A stretch of DNA of 64,000 nucleotides from Nocardiopsis kunsanensis DSM 44524 (GCF_000340965.1 NZ_ANAY01000023.1:34395-98394), one strand, 5' to 3'. Shown: positions 53,663 to 63,681, numbered from the stretch's first letter. Notes: generated by a model not told the origin, from the sequence alone. Numbers and translations: made by a program.

Positions 53663-55929
53663 GTACCCGGCCAGTGCAGGACACCCCCGCGTCCGTCGAA
53701 CTCGACGTCGGTGGCATGACCTGTGCTGCCTGCGCCAACCGTGTCGAGAAGCGCCTGAACAAGATGGACGGGGTCACCGCCACCGTCAACTTCGCGACCG
53801 AGAAGGCCCGCGTCTCCATCGAGGACGGGGCCGCCGCCGTCGACGACCTCGTCGCCCAGATCGAGAAGGCCGGCTACACAGCTGCCCCGCCCGCTCCCGC
53901 ACCCGAGGACGCACCGGCCGGGACCGTGGCCGACGATCCCGTACGCGCGCTGCGGACCCGCGCGGTCGTGTCCCTGCTGCTCGCGGCCCCCGTCATCGTC
54001 ATGTCCATGGTCCCCGCGCTGCAGTTCACCCACTGGCAGTGGGCCTCGCTCACCCTCACCGCACCCGTGGTGGTCTGGGGAGCCCTGCCCTTCCACGTCT
54101 CGGCATGGAAGAACCTGAAGCTGGGCACCGCGACCATGGACACGCTCGTCTCCCTGGGCGTGAGCGCCGCGTTCCTGTGGTCGCTCTACGCGCTCTTCCT
54201 CGGCACGGCCGGGCAGCCGGGGACGACCCACCCCTTCGAACTCACCATCACCCGCACCGACGGGGCCGCCAACATCTACCTGGAGGTGGCTGCCGGGGTC
54301 ACCGCCTTCATCCTCCTCGGCAAGTTCTTCGAAGCACGGTCCAAACGGCAGGCCGGTGCGGCCTTGCGTTCCCTCATGGAGCTCGGCGCGAAGGAGGTCG
54401 CCGTACTGCGCGGAGGACGCGAGGTCTCCGTCCCCGTCGGTGAGCTCGCCGTCGACGACCGGTTCGTGGTCCGGCCCGGGGAGAAGATCGCCACCGACGG
54501 CACCGTCGAGGAGGGCAGCTCCGCCGTCGACATGAGCATGCTCACCGGCGAATCGGCGCCCGTGGAGGTCGAACCCGGCAGTGCCGTGGTCGGGGCGACC
54601 GTCAACGCCGGCGGCCGCCTGGTCGTACGTACCACCAGAGTGGGTTCGGACACCCAGCTCTCCCGGATGGCGCGTCTGGTCGAGGACGCCCAGAACGGCA
54701 AGGCCGCCGTGCAACGCCTGGCCGACCGCATCTCCGGGGTCTTCGTGCCCGTGGCCATCATGGTCGCCGTTGCCACGCTCGGCTTCTGGCTGGGGACCGG
54801 CGACCCCGTCACGGCCGCCTTCACAGCCGCCGTCGCCGTACTCATCATCGCCTGCCCGTGCGCGCTGGGCCTGGCCACCCCGATGGCGCTCATGATCGGG
54901 ACCGGACGCGGGGCGCAGCTCGGCATCCTCATCAAGGGCCCCGAGGTGTTGGAGAACACCCGGCGCGTGGACACCGTCGTCCTGGACAAGACCGGGACCG
55001 TCACCACCGGGAAGATGGCTCTGGACGGGGTACTCACGGCCGAGGGCACCGACGAGGAGGAGCTGTTGCGCCTGGCCGGCGCCCTGGAGAACGCTTCCGA
55101 ACACCCCATCGCCCGCGCCATCGCCTCCGGCGCCCTCGTACGGGTCGGTGACCTCCCCGCATCCGAGGACTTCGCCAACATCGAAGGCCTCGGGGTGCAG
55201 GGGACCGTGGACGGACACGCCGTCCTCGTCGGACGCCGCGCGCTCCTGGAGGAGTGGTCGCAGCCGCTGCCGCCCGACCTCGAGTCCGCGATGGCCGAGG
55301 CCGAAGGCAAGGGACGGACCGCCGTCGCCGTCGGCTGGGACGGCCGGGCCCGCGGGGTGCTCGTGGTCGCCGACGCGGTCAAGCCGACCAGCGCCGAGGC
55401 CGTACGCCGCTTCCGTGATCTGGGCCTGACGCCGATCCTGCTCACCGGCGACAACCGGACGGTCGCACGCACCGTCGCCGAGGAGGTCGGGATCGAAGAG
55501 GTCATCGCCGAGGTCCTGCCCGAGGACAAGGTCGACGTGGTCCGGCGCCTGCAGGACGGTGGGCGCGCCGTGGCGATGGTCGGTGACGGGGTCAACGACG
55601 CCGCCGCCCTGGCCCAGGCGGACCTGGGGCTGTCCATGGGTACCGGCACGGACGTGGCGATCGAGGCCGGCGACCTGACCCTGGTGCGCGGGGACCTGCG
55701 CACAGCCGCGGACGCCGTGCGGCTCTCCCGCCGGACACTGTCCACGATCAAGGGGAACCTGTTCTGGGCCTTCGCCTACAACGCATCGGCGGTCCCGCTC
55801 GCCGCCGCCGGGCTGCTCAACCCGATGCTCGCCGGCGCGGCGATGGCGCTCTCGAGCGTGTTCGTGGTGACCAACAGCCAGCGCCTGCGCCGGTTCCGTC
55901 CGTTGGAGGAAACCGGCCGGACACCGTGA
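53659..55929 (+). CDS. copA: Copper-exporting P-type ATPase CopA
   Basis: A 756-residue P1B-type ATPase. One N-terminal metal-binding domain has GGMTCAAC (C22, C25). The membrane metal site is CPC at 399-401, the actuator loop TGES is at [10 protein letters not shown], the phosphorylated aspartate is D443 in DKTGT, and [10 protein letters not shown] closes the hinge. The HP motif ([11 protein letters not shown]) is present. It pumps Cu(I) out of the cytoplasm. Coupled to the upstream small gene; no copper repressor gene is in the window. Confidence 0.93.
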   Translation: MSTRPVQDTPASVELDVGGMTCAACANRVEKRLNKMDGVTATVNFATEKARVSIEDGAAAVDDLVAQIEKAGYTAAPPAPAPEDAPAGTVADDPVRALRTRAVVSLLLAAPVIVMSMVPALQFTHWQWASLTLTAPVVVWGALPFHVSAWKNLKLGTATMDTLVSLGVSAAFLWSLYALFLGTAGQPGTTHPFELTITRTDGAANIYLEVAAGVTAFILLGKFFEARSKRQAGAALRSLMELGAKEVAVLRGGREVSVPVGELAVDDRFVVRPGEKIATDGTVEEGSSAVDMSMLTGESAPVEVEPGSAVVGATVNAGGRLVVRTTRVGSDTQLSRMARLVEDAQNGKAAVQRLADRISGVFVPVAIMVAVATLGFWLGTGDPVTAAFTAAVAVLIIACPCALGLATPMALMIGTGRGAQLGILIKGPEVLENTRRVDTVVLDKTGTVTTGKMALDGVLTAEGTDEEELLRLAGALENASEHPIARAIASGALVRVGDLPASEDFANIEGLGVQGTVDGHAVLVGRRALLEEWSQPLPPDLESAMAEAEGKGRTAVAVGWDGRARGVLVVADAVKPTSAEAVRRFRDLGLTPILLTGDNRTVARTVAEEVGIEEVIAEVLPEDKVDVVRRLQDGGRAVAMVGDGVNDAAALAQADLGLSMGTGTDVAIEAGDLTLVRGDLRTAADAVRLSRRTLSTIKGNLFWAFAYNASAVPLAAAGLLNPMLAGAAMALSSVFVVTNSQRLRRFRPLEETGRTP

Positions 55930-56106
55930 TCCTGCCGGGGCGCTCGCGACCGGAAGGCCGTGGACTTGCAAGAACGCGGAGAGCGCGAGACCCCACGGTG
56001 ACGGAAAGGGGACGGGGCGCTAGGGTGAGCGCGGACCACATCCCGCCCGGCGACGGACGGACCCGCGACCCGACCCTGCCCCACCCCCCACCCCGGTAAG
56101 GCGCCC

Positions 56107-57456
56107 GTGTCATCTGGATGCCCCTACGCGAAGTTGTACCAGGAAGAGCCGCACCCCGACCCCTACGCCGTGTACGCGCAGATGAGGGAGGAGTACGGCC
56201 CCGTCGTCCCCGTGGAGCTGGAACCCGGGGTGCGCGGCTGGTTGGTCACCGACTACAACACCCTCATCAGTTGGTGCCGGGACACGACCGGCTTCACCCA
56301 CGACCCGCGCCTGTGGAAGGACTACGCCGAAGGCCGCATCGACGACTCCGCGGCCGTGGTGCCCATGATGGCGCCGCGCCCCAACGCCCTGTTCACCGAC
56401 GGGGCCGAGCACCAGCGTTACCGGCGGGCCATCTCCGACAGCTTCGGGGCGGTCAGCGAACAGCACCTGGCATCGGTCACCCGTGAGGTCGCCGACTCCC
56501 TCGTCGACACCTTCTGTGAGCGCGGGGAGAGCGACCTCCTCAACGAGTTCGCGCGTCTCCTGCCGCTGCTGGTCATGAGTGTGGTGTTCGGCATGGACGA
56601 GGAGCGTGCCCTGCGCTTCGCACGCGCCAGCCGCGACCTGTGGACGGGTGTGGACGCCGAACGCGCCAACGCCGAGGCCGAGCGGGCCCTGTCGGAGACG
56701 GTGAGCGACAAGCACCGGGCTCCGGGCGACGACGTCACCAGCCGCCTCGTCCAGCACCGGGCAGCGTTGACGGACGAGGAGGTCATCATGCAGATGCTCC
56801 TCATGGTCACCGCCGCCAACGAACCCACCGCGAACCTCGTCAACTCCACGCTGCGCGCCGCCCTCACCGAGCCCGACCGCAACCCCGAGCGGTACCGCAC
56901 CGACGGAGAGCTGGGCGCCCTCGTCGACCGTGTGCTGTGGCAGGACCCGCCGATCACGAACTATCCGGTGATCTACCCGCGCGTGGACGTGCCCGCCGGG
57001 GGCGGCCGCACCATCGAGGCGGGCTCGCCGATCCTCCTCGGTTTCGCGGCCGCGAACCGTTTCTTCGCCGAGGAGAACGCCGACCACATCGCCGAGTCGG
57101 CCAACCGTGCCCACGTCGCGTGGGGGGCCGGTCCGCACCGGTGCCCGGCCCGGGACCAGGCCGTCACCATCACCACAGCGGCGGTGCGTACGGTGTTGCA
57201 CCGCCTCCCCTCGCTACGCCTCGCCGTTCCCCCGGAGGAACTGCGGTGGAACCTGACCGGGCTCTCCTGGGTCCCGGTCAGTCTTCCGACGGTTTTCGAA
57301 CCACAAGCCCCCCTGTCCCACGCAACAGTGGAAGGAACCCATTGGAGCCCGTCCGAATCGCCCCGGGAAACCTCCGCGCCCAAGCGGCCCACCTCCGGGA
57401 GGTCTCCCCTGTCGTCCCTGTCGTCCTTCCTGGGGAAGTTGCTGCGTGGGTCGTGA
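56107..57456 (+). CDS. Cytochrome P450, conservon-like, with atypical heme loop
   Basis: A 449-residue P450. The heme loop is WGAGPHRCPARD with C346, in which the usual F before the loop is W and the glycine after the cysteine is replaced (CPA instead of CxG). The I-helix has TAANEPTANL in place of AGxET. The start (CPYAKLYQEEPHPDPYAVY) resembles P450s of actinomycete conservons (cvnE), but no cvnABCD genes are in the window. The last 115 bp overlap the next P450 gene, so its C-terminal 40 residues look like an extension. GTG 56107 follows TAAGG. Confidence 0.75.
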   Translation: MSSGCPYAKLYQEEPHPDPYAVYAQMREEYGPVVPVELEPGVRGWLVTDYNTLISWCRDTTGFTHDPRLWKDYAEGRIDDSAAVVPMMAPRPNALFTDGAEHQRYRRAISDSFGAVSEQHLASVTREVADSLVDTFCERGESDLLNEFARLLPLLVMSVVFGMDEERALRFARASRDLWTGVDAERANAEAERALSETVSDKHRAPGDDVTSRLVQHRAALTDEEVIMQMLLMVTAANEPTANLVNSTLRAALTEPDRNPERYRTDGELGALVDRVLWQDPPITNYPVIYPRVDVPAGGGRTIEAGSPILLGFAAANRFFAEENADHIAESANRAHVAWGAGPHRCPARDQAVTITTAAVRTVLHRLPSLRLAVPPEELRWNLTGLSWVPVSLPTVFEPQAPLSHATVEGTHWSPSESPRETSAPKRPTSGRSPLSSLSSFLGKLLRGS

Positions 57457-58550
57457 CCACCCACGCCGGGGTCACCGAGGCACTCGCCGATCCCCGCATC
57501 CAGAAGAACCGCAAGCACTGGAAGGCCTTCAACGCCGGTGAGGTCCCGCCGGACTGGCCGCTGATGTCCTGGATCATCAACGAGAACATGCTCTCGCAGG
57601 ACGGGGAGACCCACACCCGGCTGCGCAAACTGATCTCCAAGGCCTTCACCCCGCGCCGCGTGGAACTCATGCGCGACGACATCGTGGGGATCGTCGACCG
57701 CCTGCTGAACGACCTGGAAGCGCAGGCGGCCGAGAGCGGGGACGGCGTTGTCGACTTCAAGGAGATCGTCGCGATGCCGCTGCCGCTGACCGTGATCAGC
57801 GAACTCTTCGGCGTCGAGGTCGCGATCCGCAGCGAGATGCACGACCTGGTCAGTACGTTCTTCGACCAGTCCACCACCCCCGAGCAGGCGATGCAGTCCT
57901 TCGCCCGTCTGTGGGAGGTCCTCACCCAACTGGTGGCCGAGAAGCGGGAGCAGCCCGGCGACGACCTCACCAGCGGCCTCATCGCCTCACGCGACGACCA
58001 GGACAAACTCACCGAGGACGAGCTGATCTGGGCACTGGTGCTGTTCATCAGTGCGGGCTACGAGACCACGATGAACCTCATCCCGAACGTGGTGCGCGCC
58101 CTCCTCCAGCATCCCGACCAGCTCCAGTTGCTCCTGGACGGCCGTGCCGAGTGGGCCGACGCCACCGAGGAGGTGCTGCGCTGGGACTCCCCGGGCGAGT
58201 ACGTCCCGATGCGTTACACCACCGAGGACATGGAACTGGCCGGTGTGCGGATCCCCCAGGGCGAGGCCCTGCTCATGGGTTATGGATCGACCGGCCGGGA
58301 CAAGGAGCGCTACGGCGAGACCGCCGACGTCTTCGACATCACACGCGAGGACACCTCCCACCTGAGTTTCTCCCACGGGCGCCACTACTGCCTGGGGGCG
58401 AACCTGGCCCGCATGGAGGTCAACGAACTGATCCCGCGCCTGTTCGAGCGCTTCCCGAAGATCCGGATCGCCGTCGGCGACGCCGACCTGGAGCCGATGC
58501 CGTCGATCATCGTCTCCGGGGTGAGGACGCTGCCGGTGCGAGTGGACTGA
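57342..58550 (+). CDS. Cytochrome P450
   Basis: A 402-residue bacterial P450 with a regular heme loop FSHGRHYCLGANLAR (C350), I-helix FISAGYETTMNL and ExxR in TEEVLRWDSPGEYVP. It is a monooxygenase of unknown substrate requiring ferredoxin partners encoded elsewhere. The TTG at 57342 is preceded by GGAAGGAACC and gives the usual family length, but lies 115 bp inside the preceding P450 gene in another frame, so the two are probably translationally coupled. Confidence 0.82.
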   Translation: MEPVRIAPGNLRAQAAHLREVSPVVPVVLPGEVAAWVVTTHAGVTEALADPRIQKNRKHWKAFNAGEVPPDWPLMSWIINENMLSQDGETHTRLRKLISKAFTPRRVELMRDDIVGIVDRLLNDLEAQAAESGDGVVDFKEIVAMPLPLTVISELFGVEVAIRSEMHDLVSTFFDQSTTPEQAMQSFARLWEVLTQLVAEKREQPGDDLTSGLIASRDDQDKLTEDELIWALVLFISAGYETTMNLIPNVVRALLQHPDQLQLLLDGRAEWADATEEVLRWDSPGEYVPMRYTTEDMELAGVRIPQGEALLMGYGSTGRDKERYGETADVFDITREDTSHLSFSHGRHYCLGANLARMEVNELIPRLFERFPKIRIAVGDADLEPMPSIIVSGVRTLPVRVD

Positions 58551-58888
58551 CGTGTGTGCCGGGTGAGGAAACGCCCGGCCCCGGGCCCCGCCGTGCGAAC
58601 CGTCCCCGCGAACGGTACCGGCGGGGTCCCCGCAGGTCATGGGCGAAGGCCGCCGAGAGGCCACGTGTGATGAGGAACCGGTCTTCGGCGGTCAACCCCG
58701 GGGCCCGCTGGGGAATCCTAGGGTGTGTCCGGTGGCTGCCTTCCGCCGCGCAGGAATCCTGTGCCCGCCGCGCGCGCTCTATGGTGTGAGTGGACTCCGG
58801 CCCGGCTGCGGCCCGGCCCGTGCCCGGTCGGAGCGGCGCCCCTCGTCCCTTCGCCCACCCCTCCCTCCGCAGAGGATCTCACTCGAGC
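58551..58888. other. Intergenic region before the protein kinase gene
   Basis: About 340 bp. GCCGGG/CCCGGC at 58566-58581 could terminate the P450 transcript. Promoter elements for the kinase are not obvious. Open frames here have no ribosome site and no family resemblance. Confidence 0.35.
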
Positions 58889-60583
58889 ATGAACAGTTCG
58901 GAAGCCGACCCCGGTCGTGTCCTGGTCAACCGCTACCGTCTCGACGACGTCATCGGCACCGGAGGGATGGGCCGTGTCTGGCAGGGAACCGACACCCTCC
59001 TGGACCGTCCGGTCGCGGTCAAGGAACTCACCACGCCCCCGGGCCTGCCCGACCACGAGGTCGAGGTCCTGCGCACCCGCATGATCCGGGAGGCCCGGAG
59101 CGCAGCCCAGCTCAGCCACCCCTCGATCATCACGGTCTTCGACGTCGCAGACGAGGACGGGCGCCCCTGGATCGTCATGGAACTCGTCCGGGGCCCTTCC
59201 CTGGGTACCCTCCTGCGCGACGAGGGCACCCTGCCGGTCCACCGCGCCGCCGAGATCGGCGAGCAGATGGCCGCGGCGTTGTCCGAGGCCCACCGGCGCG
59301 GCATCGTGCACCGCGACATCAAACCGGGGAACGTGCTCATCGCCGGCGACGACCGGGCCGTCCTCACCGACTTCGGTATCGCCCACCTGGACGGGTCCAC
59401 ACACCTGACCAGTACGGGCCTGCTCATCGGTTCGCCCAGCTACCTGGCCCCCGAGGTCGCCCACGGCTACTCGGCCGCCCCCGCCTCCGACATGTGGGCC
59501 CTGGGGGTGACCCTGTACCAGGCGGTGGAGGGCACACTGCCCTTCGACCGCCCCACCCCGATGTCGACCCTGACCGCGATCGTCACCCAGGACCTGCCGG
59601 AGCCGACCCGAGCCGGGGCGCTCGCGCCGCTGTTGGCCGAGCTCTGCGCCAAGGAGCCGGAGGACCGTCCCACCAGTGACCGGGTGCGTGCCCGGCTGCG
59701 GGAGATTCACGAGGCCGCCGAGGCGGGGCCGACGGGTGCGGCCGCCGCCCCCGCGCCGGTGCCCGGGCCCGCCCCGGAACCCGTCGCCACCGGGACCGCC
59801 GCATCCGCCCAGGGCCCCCCTGCCGTGGCCGCTGCCGGTGCAACCGCAGGGAGCGCGGCGGACGGTGACCGGGGCTCCAAACGCAACCGCAACCTCGTCA
59901 TCGCCGCGGTCGCCCTCGTGGTGCTCGTCGCCGGCGCCGTCACCTCCGCCCTGGTCAGCATGAACCGCGACGACACCGAACAGCTCGTCGGCGGCGGCCA
60001 GGCCGGGTCGGCGGACGAAGCACCCCAGGAGCCCACGGGAGCGGAGGATGAACCGGCGGAGAGTACGTCCGAGCCCGGGGCCGGAGCCACCGAGGAGGAC
60101 GAGGACGGCCAGGACGAGGCCGGAGAGGAGGACGGTTCCGACGACGAGGAGTGGGACTTCCTCGAACGCCACGAGGACGAGAGCGGCTTCTCCGTCGACG
60201 TGCCCGAGGGCTGGGAGATCGAACGCCAGGGCCACATGGTCTACTTCCACAACCCCGACGGCGGCTACCTCATGGTCGACCAGACCGATGCCCCCAACGA
60301 CGACGCGGGCGACGACTGGCGCGACCTCGAGCCCGCAGCGAGCGGCAACTTCGACGGGTACTCCCTCATCGGTATCGAAGACGTCGACGCCGAGTGGGCC
60401 GACGACTACAACAGCGCCGCCGACTGGGAGTTCACCTTCTCCGACGGCGACAGGCACGCCATCAACCGGGGCTTCCACACCGACGAGAAGGGATATGCGC
60501 TCTTCCTGGTGAGCCCGGAGGAGCCGGAGGTCAACCACCAGCTCCTCGACCACATCTCGGAGTCCTTCGAGCCGGCCTCCTGA
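58889..60583 (+). CDS. Membrane Ser/Thr protein kinase (PknB type)
   Basis: A 564-residue kinase. Residues 15-270 are the catalytic domain: glycine loop GTGGMGRVW, K45, HRDIKPGN at 141-148 and DFG at 161-163. An alanine/proline linker (275-330) leads to one membrane helix at about 335-357. The exterior part has an acidic stalk and a beta-rich domain (SGFSVDVPEGWEIERQ; VYFHNPDGGYLMVDQT) rather than PASTA repeats, so the sensed signal differs from PknB. Start ATG 58889 gives the normal kinase N-terminus. A GC hairpin directly follows the stop. Confidence 0.88.
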   Translation: MNSSEADPGRVLVNRYRLDDVIGTGGMGRVWQGTDTLLDRPVAVKELTTPPGLPDHEVEVLRTRMIREARSAAQLSHPSIITVFDVADEDGRPWIVMELVRGPSLGTLLRDEGTLPVHRAAEIGEQMAAALSEAHRRGIVHRDIKPGNVLIAGDDRAVLTDFGIAHLDGSTHLTSTGLLIGSPSYLAPEVAHGYSAAPASDMWALGVTLYQAVEGTLPFDRPTPMSTLTAIVTQDLPEPTRAGALAPLLAELCAKEPEDRPTSDRVRARLREIHEAAEAGPTGAAAAPAPVPGPAPEPVATGTAASAQGPPAVAAAGATAGSAADGDRGSKRNRNLVIAAVALVVLVAGAVTSALVSMNRDDTEQLVGGGQAGSADEAPQEPTGAEDEPAESTSEPGAGATEEDEDGQDEAGEEDGSDDEEWDFLERHEDESGFSVDVPEGWEIERQGHMVYFHNPDGGYLMVDQTDAPNDDAGDDWRDLEPAASGNFDGYSLIGIEDVDAEWADDYNSAADWEFTFSDGDRHAINRGFHTDEKGYALFLVSPEEPEVNHQLLDHISESFEPAS

Positions 60584-60610
60584 CCCGGGCCGGGCCGGAC
60601 CCGGCCCGGG
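60584..60610 (+). terminator. Terminator directly after the kinase gene
   Basis: CCCGGGCCGGG and CCCGGCCCGGG form a perfect 11-bp stem with a 5-base loop starting at the base after the stop codon. Confidence 0.65.
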
Positions 60611-60655
60611 CGGTTCGCGTCCTGGCCGTGCCCCGGCGTCGGTACCGTGAAGCCC

Positions 60656-61468
60656 ATGAGTGTCTTGGTCACCGGCCCCACCGGAATGGTCGGGCGACGC
60701 GTCCTGACCGAACTGCGCAGGCGCGGCATCACCGCCGCGGGTGCCTCACGTACGTCGGAGGTGCGGCTGGACTGGACCGACACCTCCGACTGGGACGAGG
60801 TCCTCGACGGTGTCGAGAGCGTCTTCGTGGTCACACCCATCGGACGCTCCCTCGGGAACCGGGTGGCCGGCTTCATCGAGAAGGCCGCCGAGAAGGGTGT
60901 GGACAAAGCGGTCGTGATGTCGTCCATGGGCAGTGAGCACGCACCCTCCGACTCCGACCAGCGCGTGGCCGAGGAGCGGGCCCGCAAGGTCTTCGACAAG
61001 TGGACCGTCCTGCGCCCCAACTGGCTCCACCAGGACTTCACCGAGGGCACGTTCGCCGGCCTGGCCCGTTCGCGCAACGGTCGCCTCGAACTACCCGTCA
61101 GGAAACACACCGCGGTGAGTTTCGTGGACGCCCGCGACGTCGCCAACACCGCCGTGGCCGCGCTCGTCGGCGACCACGCCGGCCGCGAGTACACCCTCAC
61201 CGGGCCCGAGCCCGTCACCTTCAAACAGTTCGTGCGCATGACCAAGGGCACCGACAGCCCCGTATGGCGCTTCAAGAAGATCGACGAGGCCGGGTTCTAC
61301 TTCCGGGCACGCAACCGCGGCTGGGGCGACCGCTACATCGACACCCTCAACGAGCGGTTCGCCGCCGCCGTCGCGGGCCGGGCCGCCGAGGTCACCGAGG
61401 ACGTGCGCGCGGCACTGGGCCGCGACCCCGGGCCGGTGGCCAAGTTCATCCGCGAGGAGACCGCATGA
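60656..61468 (+). CDS. NmrA/NAD(P)H-binding family oxidoreductase-like protein
   Basis: A 270-residue atypical short-chain dehydrogenase. The dinucleotide motif VTGPTGMVGRR is at residues 4-14; VVMSSMGSEHAP and VLRPNWLHQDF follow the NmrA/NmrA-like (azoreductase-type NAD(P)-binding) pattern. Members sense redox nucleotides or reduce quinones. A TACCGT box about 8 bases before ATG 60656 suggests a possibly leaderless mRNA; GTG 60647 is an alternative start. Confidence 0.8.
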   Translation: MSVLVTGPTGMVGRRVLTELRRRGITAAGASRTSEVRLDWTDTSDWDEVLDGVESVFVVTPIGRSLGNRVAGFIEKAAEKGVDKAVVMSSMGSEHAPSDSDQRVAEERARKVFDKWTVLRPNWLHQDFTEGTFAGLARSRNGRLELPVRKHTAVSFVDARDVANTAVAALVGDHAGREYTLTGPEPVTFKQFVRMTKGTDSPVWRFKKIDEAGFYFRARNRGWGDRYIDTLNERFAAAVAGRAAEVTEDVRAALGRDPGPVAKFIREETA

Positions 61469-61472
61469 GATA

Positions 61473-61508
61473 AGGACCCCCGGAGCTGCGCCGGACCCCG
61501 GGGGTCCT
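61473..61508 (+). terminator. Terminator after the NmrA-like gene
   Basis: AGGACCCCCGG and CCGGGGGTCCT form a perfect 11-bp stem 5 bases after the stop codon, followed by CCTGTGTCCCTT. Confidence 0.7.
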
Positions 61509-61648
61509 CCTGTGTCCCTTCGGACGGGCGGGCCCGAAGGGCCATCGACGAGCGCCTGGACCGGGGTCCGCGCCCCTCTGACGGAACACAGACGGGACAA
61601 GCCCTTCACAGGAGCGTCCGAGGTCGCTCCGAAGGCACATGACCGCCG

Positions 61649-61697
61649 GCCCTGCTCACGGCTCACGGTCTTGTCAGAGACCGGCCGTGAACAGGGC
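61649..61697. terminator. Bidirectional terminator between convergent genes
   Basis: GCCCTG/CAGGGC, CACGGC/GCCGTG and CGGTCT/AGACCG form a nested long hairpin, followed on the plus strand by TTTTCGTGTTT. It separates the NmrA-like gene from the leftward acyl-CoA dehydrogenase. Confidence 0.65.
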
Positions 61698-61716
61698 TTT
61701 TCGTGTTTGGGGCGGT

Positions 61717-62871
61717 CTACTTCAGCAGCTGGCGCGCCATGACCATGCGCTGGATCTGGTTCGTGCCTTCGTAGATCTGGGTGATCTTGGCGTCGCGCAT
61801 CATGCGCTCGACCGGGAAGTCCTTCACGTAGCCGGCACCGCCCAGCAGCTGCACGGCGTCGGTGGTGATCTCCATGGCCGCGTCGGAGGCGTAGCACTTG
61901 GCGGCCGCACCGTAGAAGGGCAGGTCGTCGTCGTGCCGTTCGGACTTGGCGGCGGCCGTGTAGACCATCTGGCGGGCGGTCTCGAGCTTCATCGCCATGT
62001 CGGCGAGCATGAACTGCACGCCCTGGAAGTCGGCGACGGACTTGCCGAACTGCTTGCGCTCCTTGACGTAGGCCACGGCCTGGTCGAGAGCCCCCTGGGC
62101 GATACCGACGGCCTGCGCGCCGATGGTGACGCGGGTGTGGTCGAGGGTGCGCAGGGCGATCTTGAGGCCTTCACCGGGGGCACCGACGATGCGGTCGCCG
62201 GGCACACGCACGTCGTCGAAGAACAGTTCGCGGGTCGGGGAGCCCTTGATGCCCAGCTTGCGCTCGGGCTCGCCCAGGGTGAACCCGGCGTCGTCGGCGT
62301 GCAGGACGAACGCGGAGATGTTGCCGCCGCGCTTGCCCTCGGGGTCGGTGACGGCGAGCACGGTGTAGTAATCGCTCACGCCGGCGTTGGTGATCCAGGA
62401 CTTCTGGCCGTTGAGGATCCAGTCGTCGCCGTCGGGCGTGGCCTGGGAGCGCATGCTCGCGGTGTCGGAGCCGGCCTCGCGCTCGGACAGGCCGTAGGAG
62501 AACATCGCCTCGCCACGGGCGACCGCGGGCAGGTAGCGCTGCTTGATCTCCTCGGAGCCGCCCAGGACGACCGGCATGGTGCCGAGCTTGTTGACGGCCG
62601 GGATGAGCGAGGAGGAGCCGCACACCCGGGCGACCTCCTCGATGACGATGCACGTGGCCAGCGCGTCGGCGCCCATGCCCTCGTACTGCTCCTCGATGTG
62701 GGGGGCGTGGAAGTCGGTGGACACGAGAGCCTCGAGTGCCTCCTGCGGGAAGCGGCTCTGCTCGTCCACGTCGGCGGCGTGCGGAGCGATCTTGTCCTCG
62801 GAGACCGCGCGCACCGCCTCGCGCAGCTCTTCGTGTTCCTCCGTGGTTCTGAACAGATCGAAGTCGCTCAT
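61717..62871 (-). CDS. Acyl-CoA dehydrogenase
   Basis: A 384-residue FAD-dependent dehydrogenase that introduces a 2,3-double bond into acyl-CoA in fatty-acid or amino-acid breakdown. Signatures are YGLSEREAGSDTASM near 165, DDWILNGQKSWITNAG near 145-195 and IYEGTNQIQRMVMARQL with the catalytic base E368. GAGGAGAAC precedes ATG 62871. It is divergent from a TetR regulator, with two matching dyads between them, so it is probably under that repressor. Confidence 0.92.
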   Translation of the reverse strand: MSDFDLFRTTEEHEELREAVRAVSEDKIAPHAADVDEQSRFPQEALEALVSTDFHAPHIEEQYEGMGADALATCIVIEEVARVCGSSSLIPAVNKLGTMPVVLGGSEEIKQRYLPAVARGEAMFSYGLSEREAGSDTASMRSQATPDGDDWILNGQKSWITNAGVSDYYTVLAVTDPEGKRGGNISAFVLHADDAGFTLGEPERKLGIKGSPTRELFFDDVRVPGDRIVGAPGEGLKIALRTLDHTRVTIGAQAVGIAQGALDQAVAYVKERKQFGKSVADFQGVQFMLADMAMKLETARQMVYTAAAKSERHDDDLPFYGAAAKCYASDAAMEITTDAVQLLGGAGYVKDFPVERMMRDAKITQIYEGTNQIQRMVMARQLLK

Positions 62872-62886
62872 CGTGTTCTCCTCCGT

Positions 62887-62921
62887 CTGGCACCGCGTGC
62901 CGAATCATGGCATTCAGTGCC
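62887..62921. promoter_or_regulatory. Two TGGCA-N5-TGCC dyads between divergent genes
   Basis: TGGCACCGCGTGCC (62887-62900) and TGGCATTCAGTGCCA (62907-62921) have the same half sites and spacing, with centres 20 bp apart. They lie just before the acyl-CoA dehydrogenase start and are likely sites for the divergent TetR protein. Confidence 0.55.
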
Positions 62922-62994
62922 AGGATAGGAGGTGAAAAGTGTGAAGTACACCGGTGGCGCGGTAATACTCTTTGGCGGTGGAACGGAGGTGGCC

Positions 62995-63681
62995 GTGGCT
63001 CAGACGCGGGTGAGTACGCGGGAGGTCGTCCTCGCGGCGGTCGGCCTGTTCACCGAGTACGGGTTCGAACGCACGACGATGGACGGGATCGCGACCGCGA
63101 CGGGGGTGAGCCGCCGCAGCCTCTTCCGGCGCTTCGGCTCGAAGGAGGACATCCTCTTCTCCGAGCACGACGAGCTCTTCACCACGGTGGTGCGCTACCT
63201 CGACGCATCCCCGGACGACCCCCTCAGCGCGGTGCGCTCGGCCGCGCGCATGGTCTTCCAGGGGTACTTGCGCGACCCCGGGATCACCCTGCCCCGCTAC
63301 CACCTGGTGCGGGCGCACCCGCGCCTGCGGGACCGGGAGGTGGCGATGACGGCCCGCTACCAGTCGGCCTTCAGCCACTACCTGACCGAACGAGTCGGCA
63401 CCGGGCTCTCCCTGGCCTCGGGTGTGGTGGCCGCGTCCGTGATCGCGGCCCACAACCACGTGCTGCGTTCCTGGCTGCGCGACCCGGACGAGGGTGTGGA
63501 CGCTGTGTGGGCGCGCTTCGACGACGCGATGGCCTACGTCAGCACTGCCGCGAGGCCGCTCCTGGAGCCGGGGGCCGGTGCGCAGTCGGACCGGGTCCTG
63601 GTCGCCCTCTACCCCAGCGGCACCGACAACGGAGAAGTGCTGCGCCGGATCGGTTCCGCCCTGGACTCCGACGCCACCTGA
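62995..63681 (+). CDS. TetR-family regulator next to the acyl-CoA dehydrogenase
   Basis: A 228-residue regulator with a canonical N-terminal HTH (REVVLAAVGLFTEYGFERTT; IATATGVSRRSLFRRFGSKE) and a C-terminal helical ligand domain. FadR-like TetR regulators commonly repress divergent acyl-CoA dehydrogenase genes and respond to acyl-CoA; that is the likely role here. GTG 62995 is chosen because GGAGG lies 5-7 bases upstream; a longer frame from 62932 lacks a ribosome site. Confidence 0.82.
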   Translation: MAQTRVSTREVVLAAVGLFTEYGFERTTMDGIATATGVSRRSLFRRFGSKEDILFSEHDELFTTVVRYLDASPDDPLSAVRSAARMVFQGYLRDPGITLPRYHLVRAHPRLRDREVAMTARYQSAFSHYLTERVGTGLSLASGVVAASVIAAHNHVLRSWLRDPDEGVDAVWARFDDAMAYVSTAARPLLEPGAGAQSDRVLVALYPSGTDNGEVLRRIGSALDSDAT

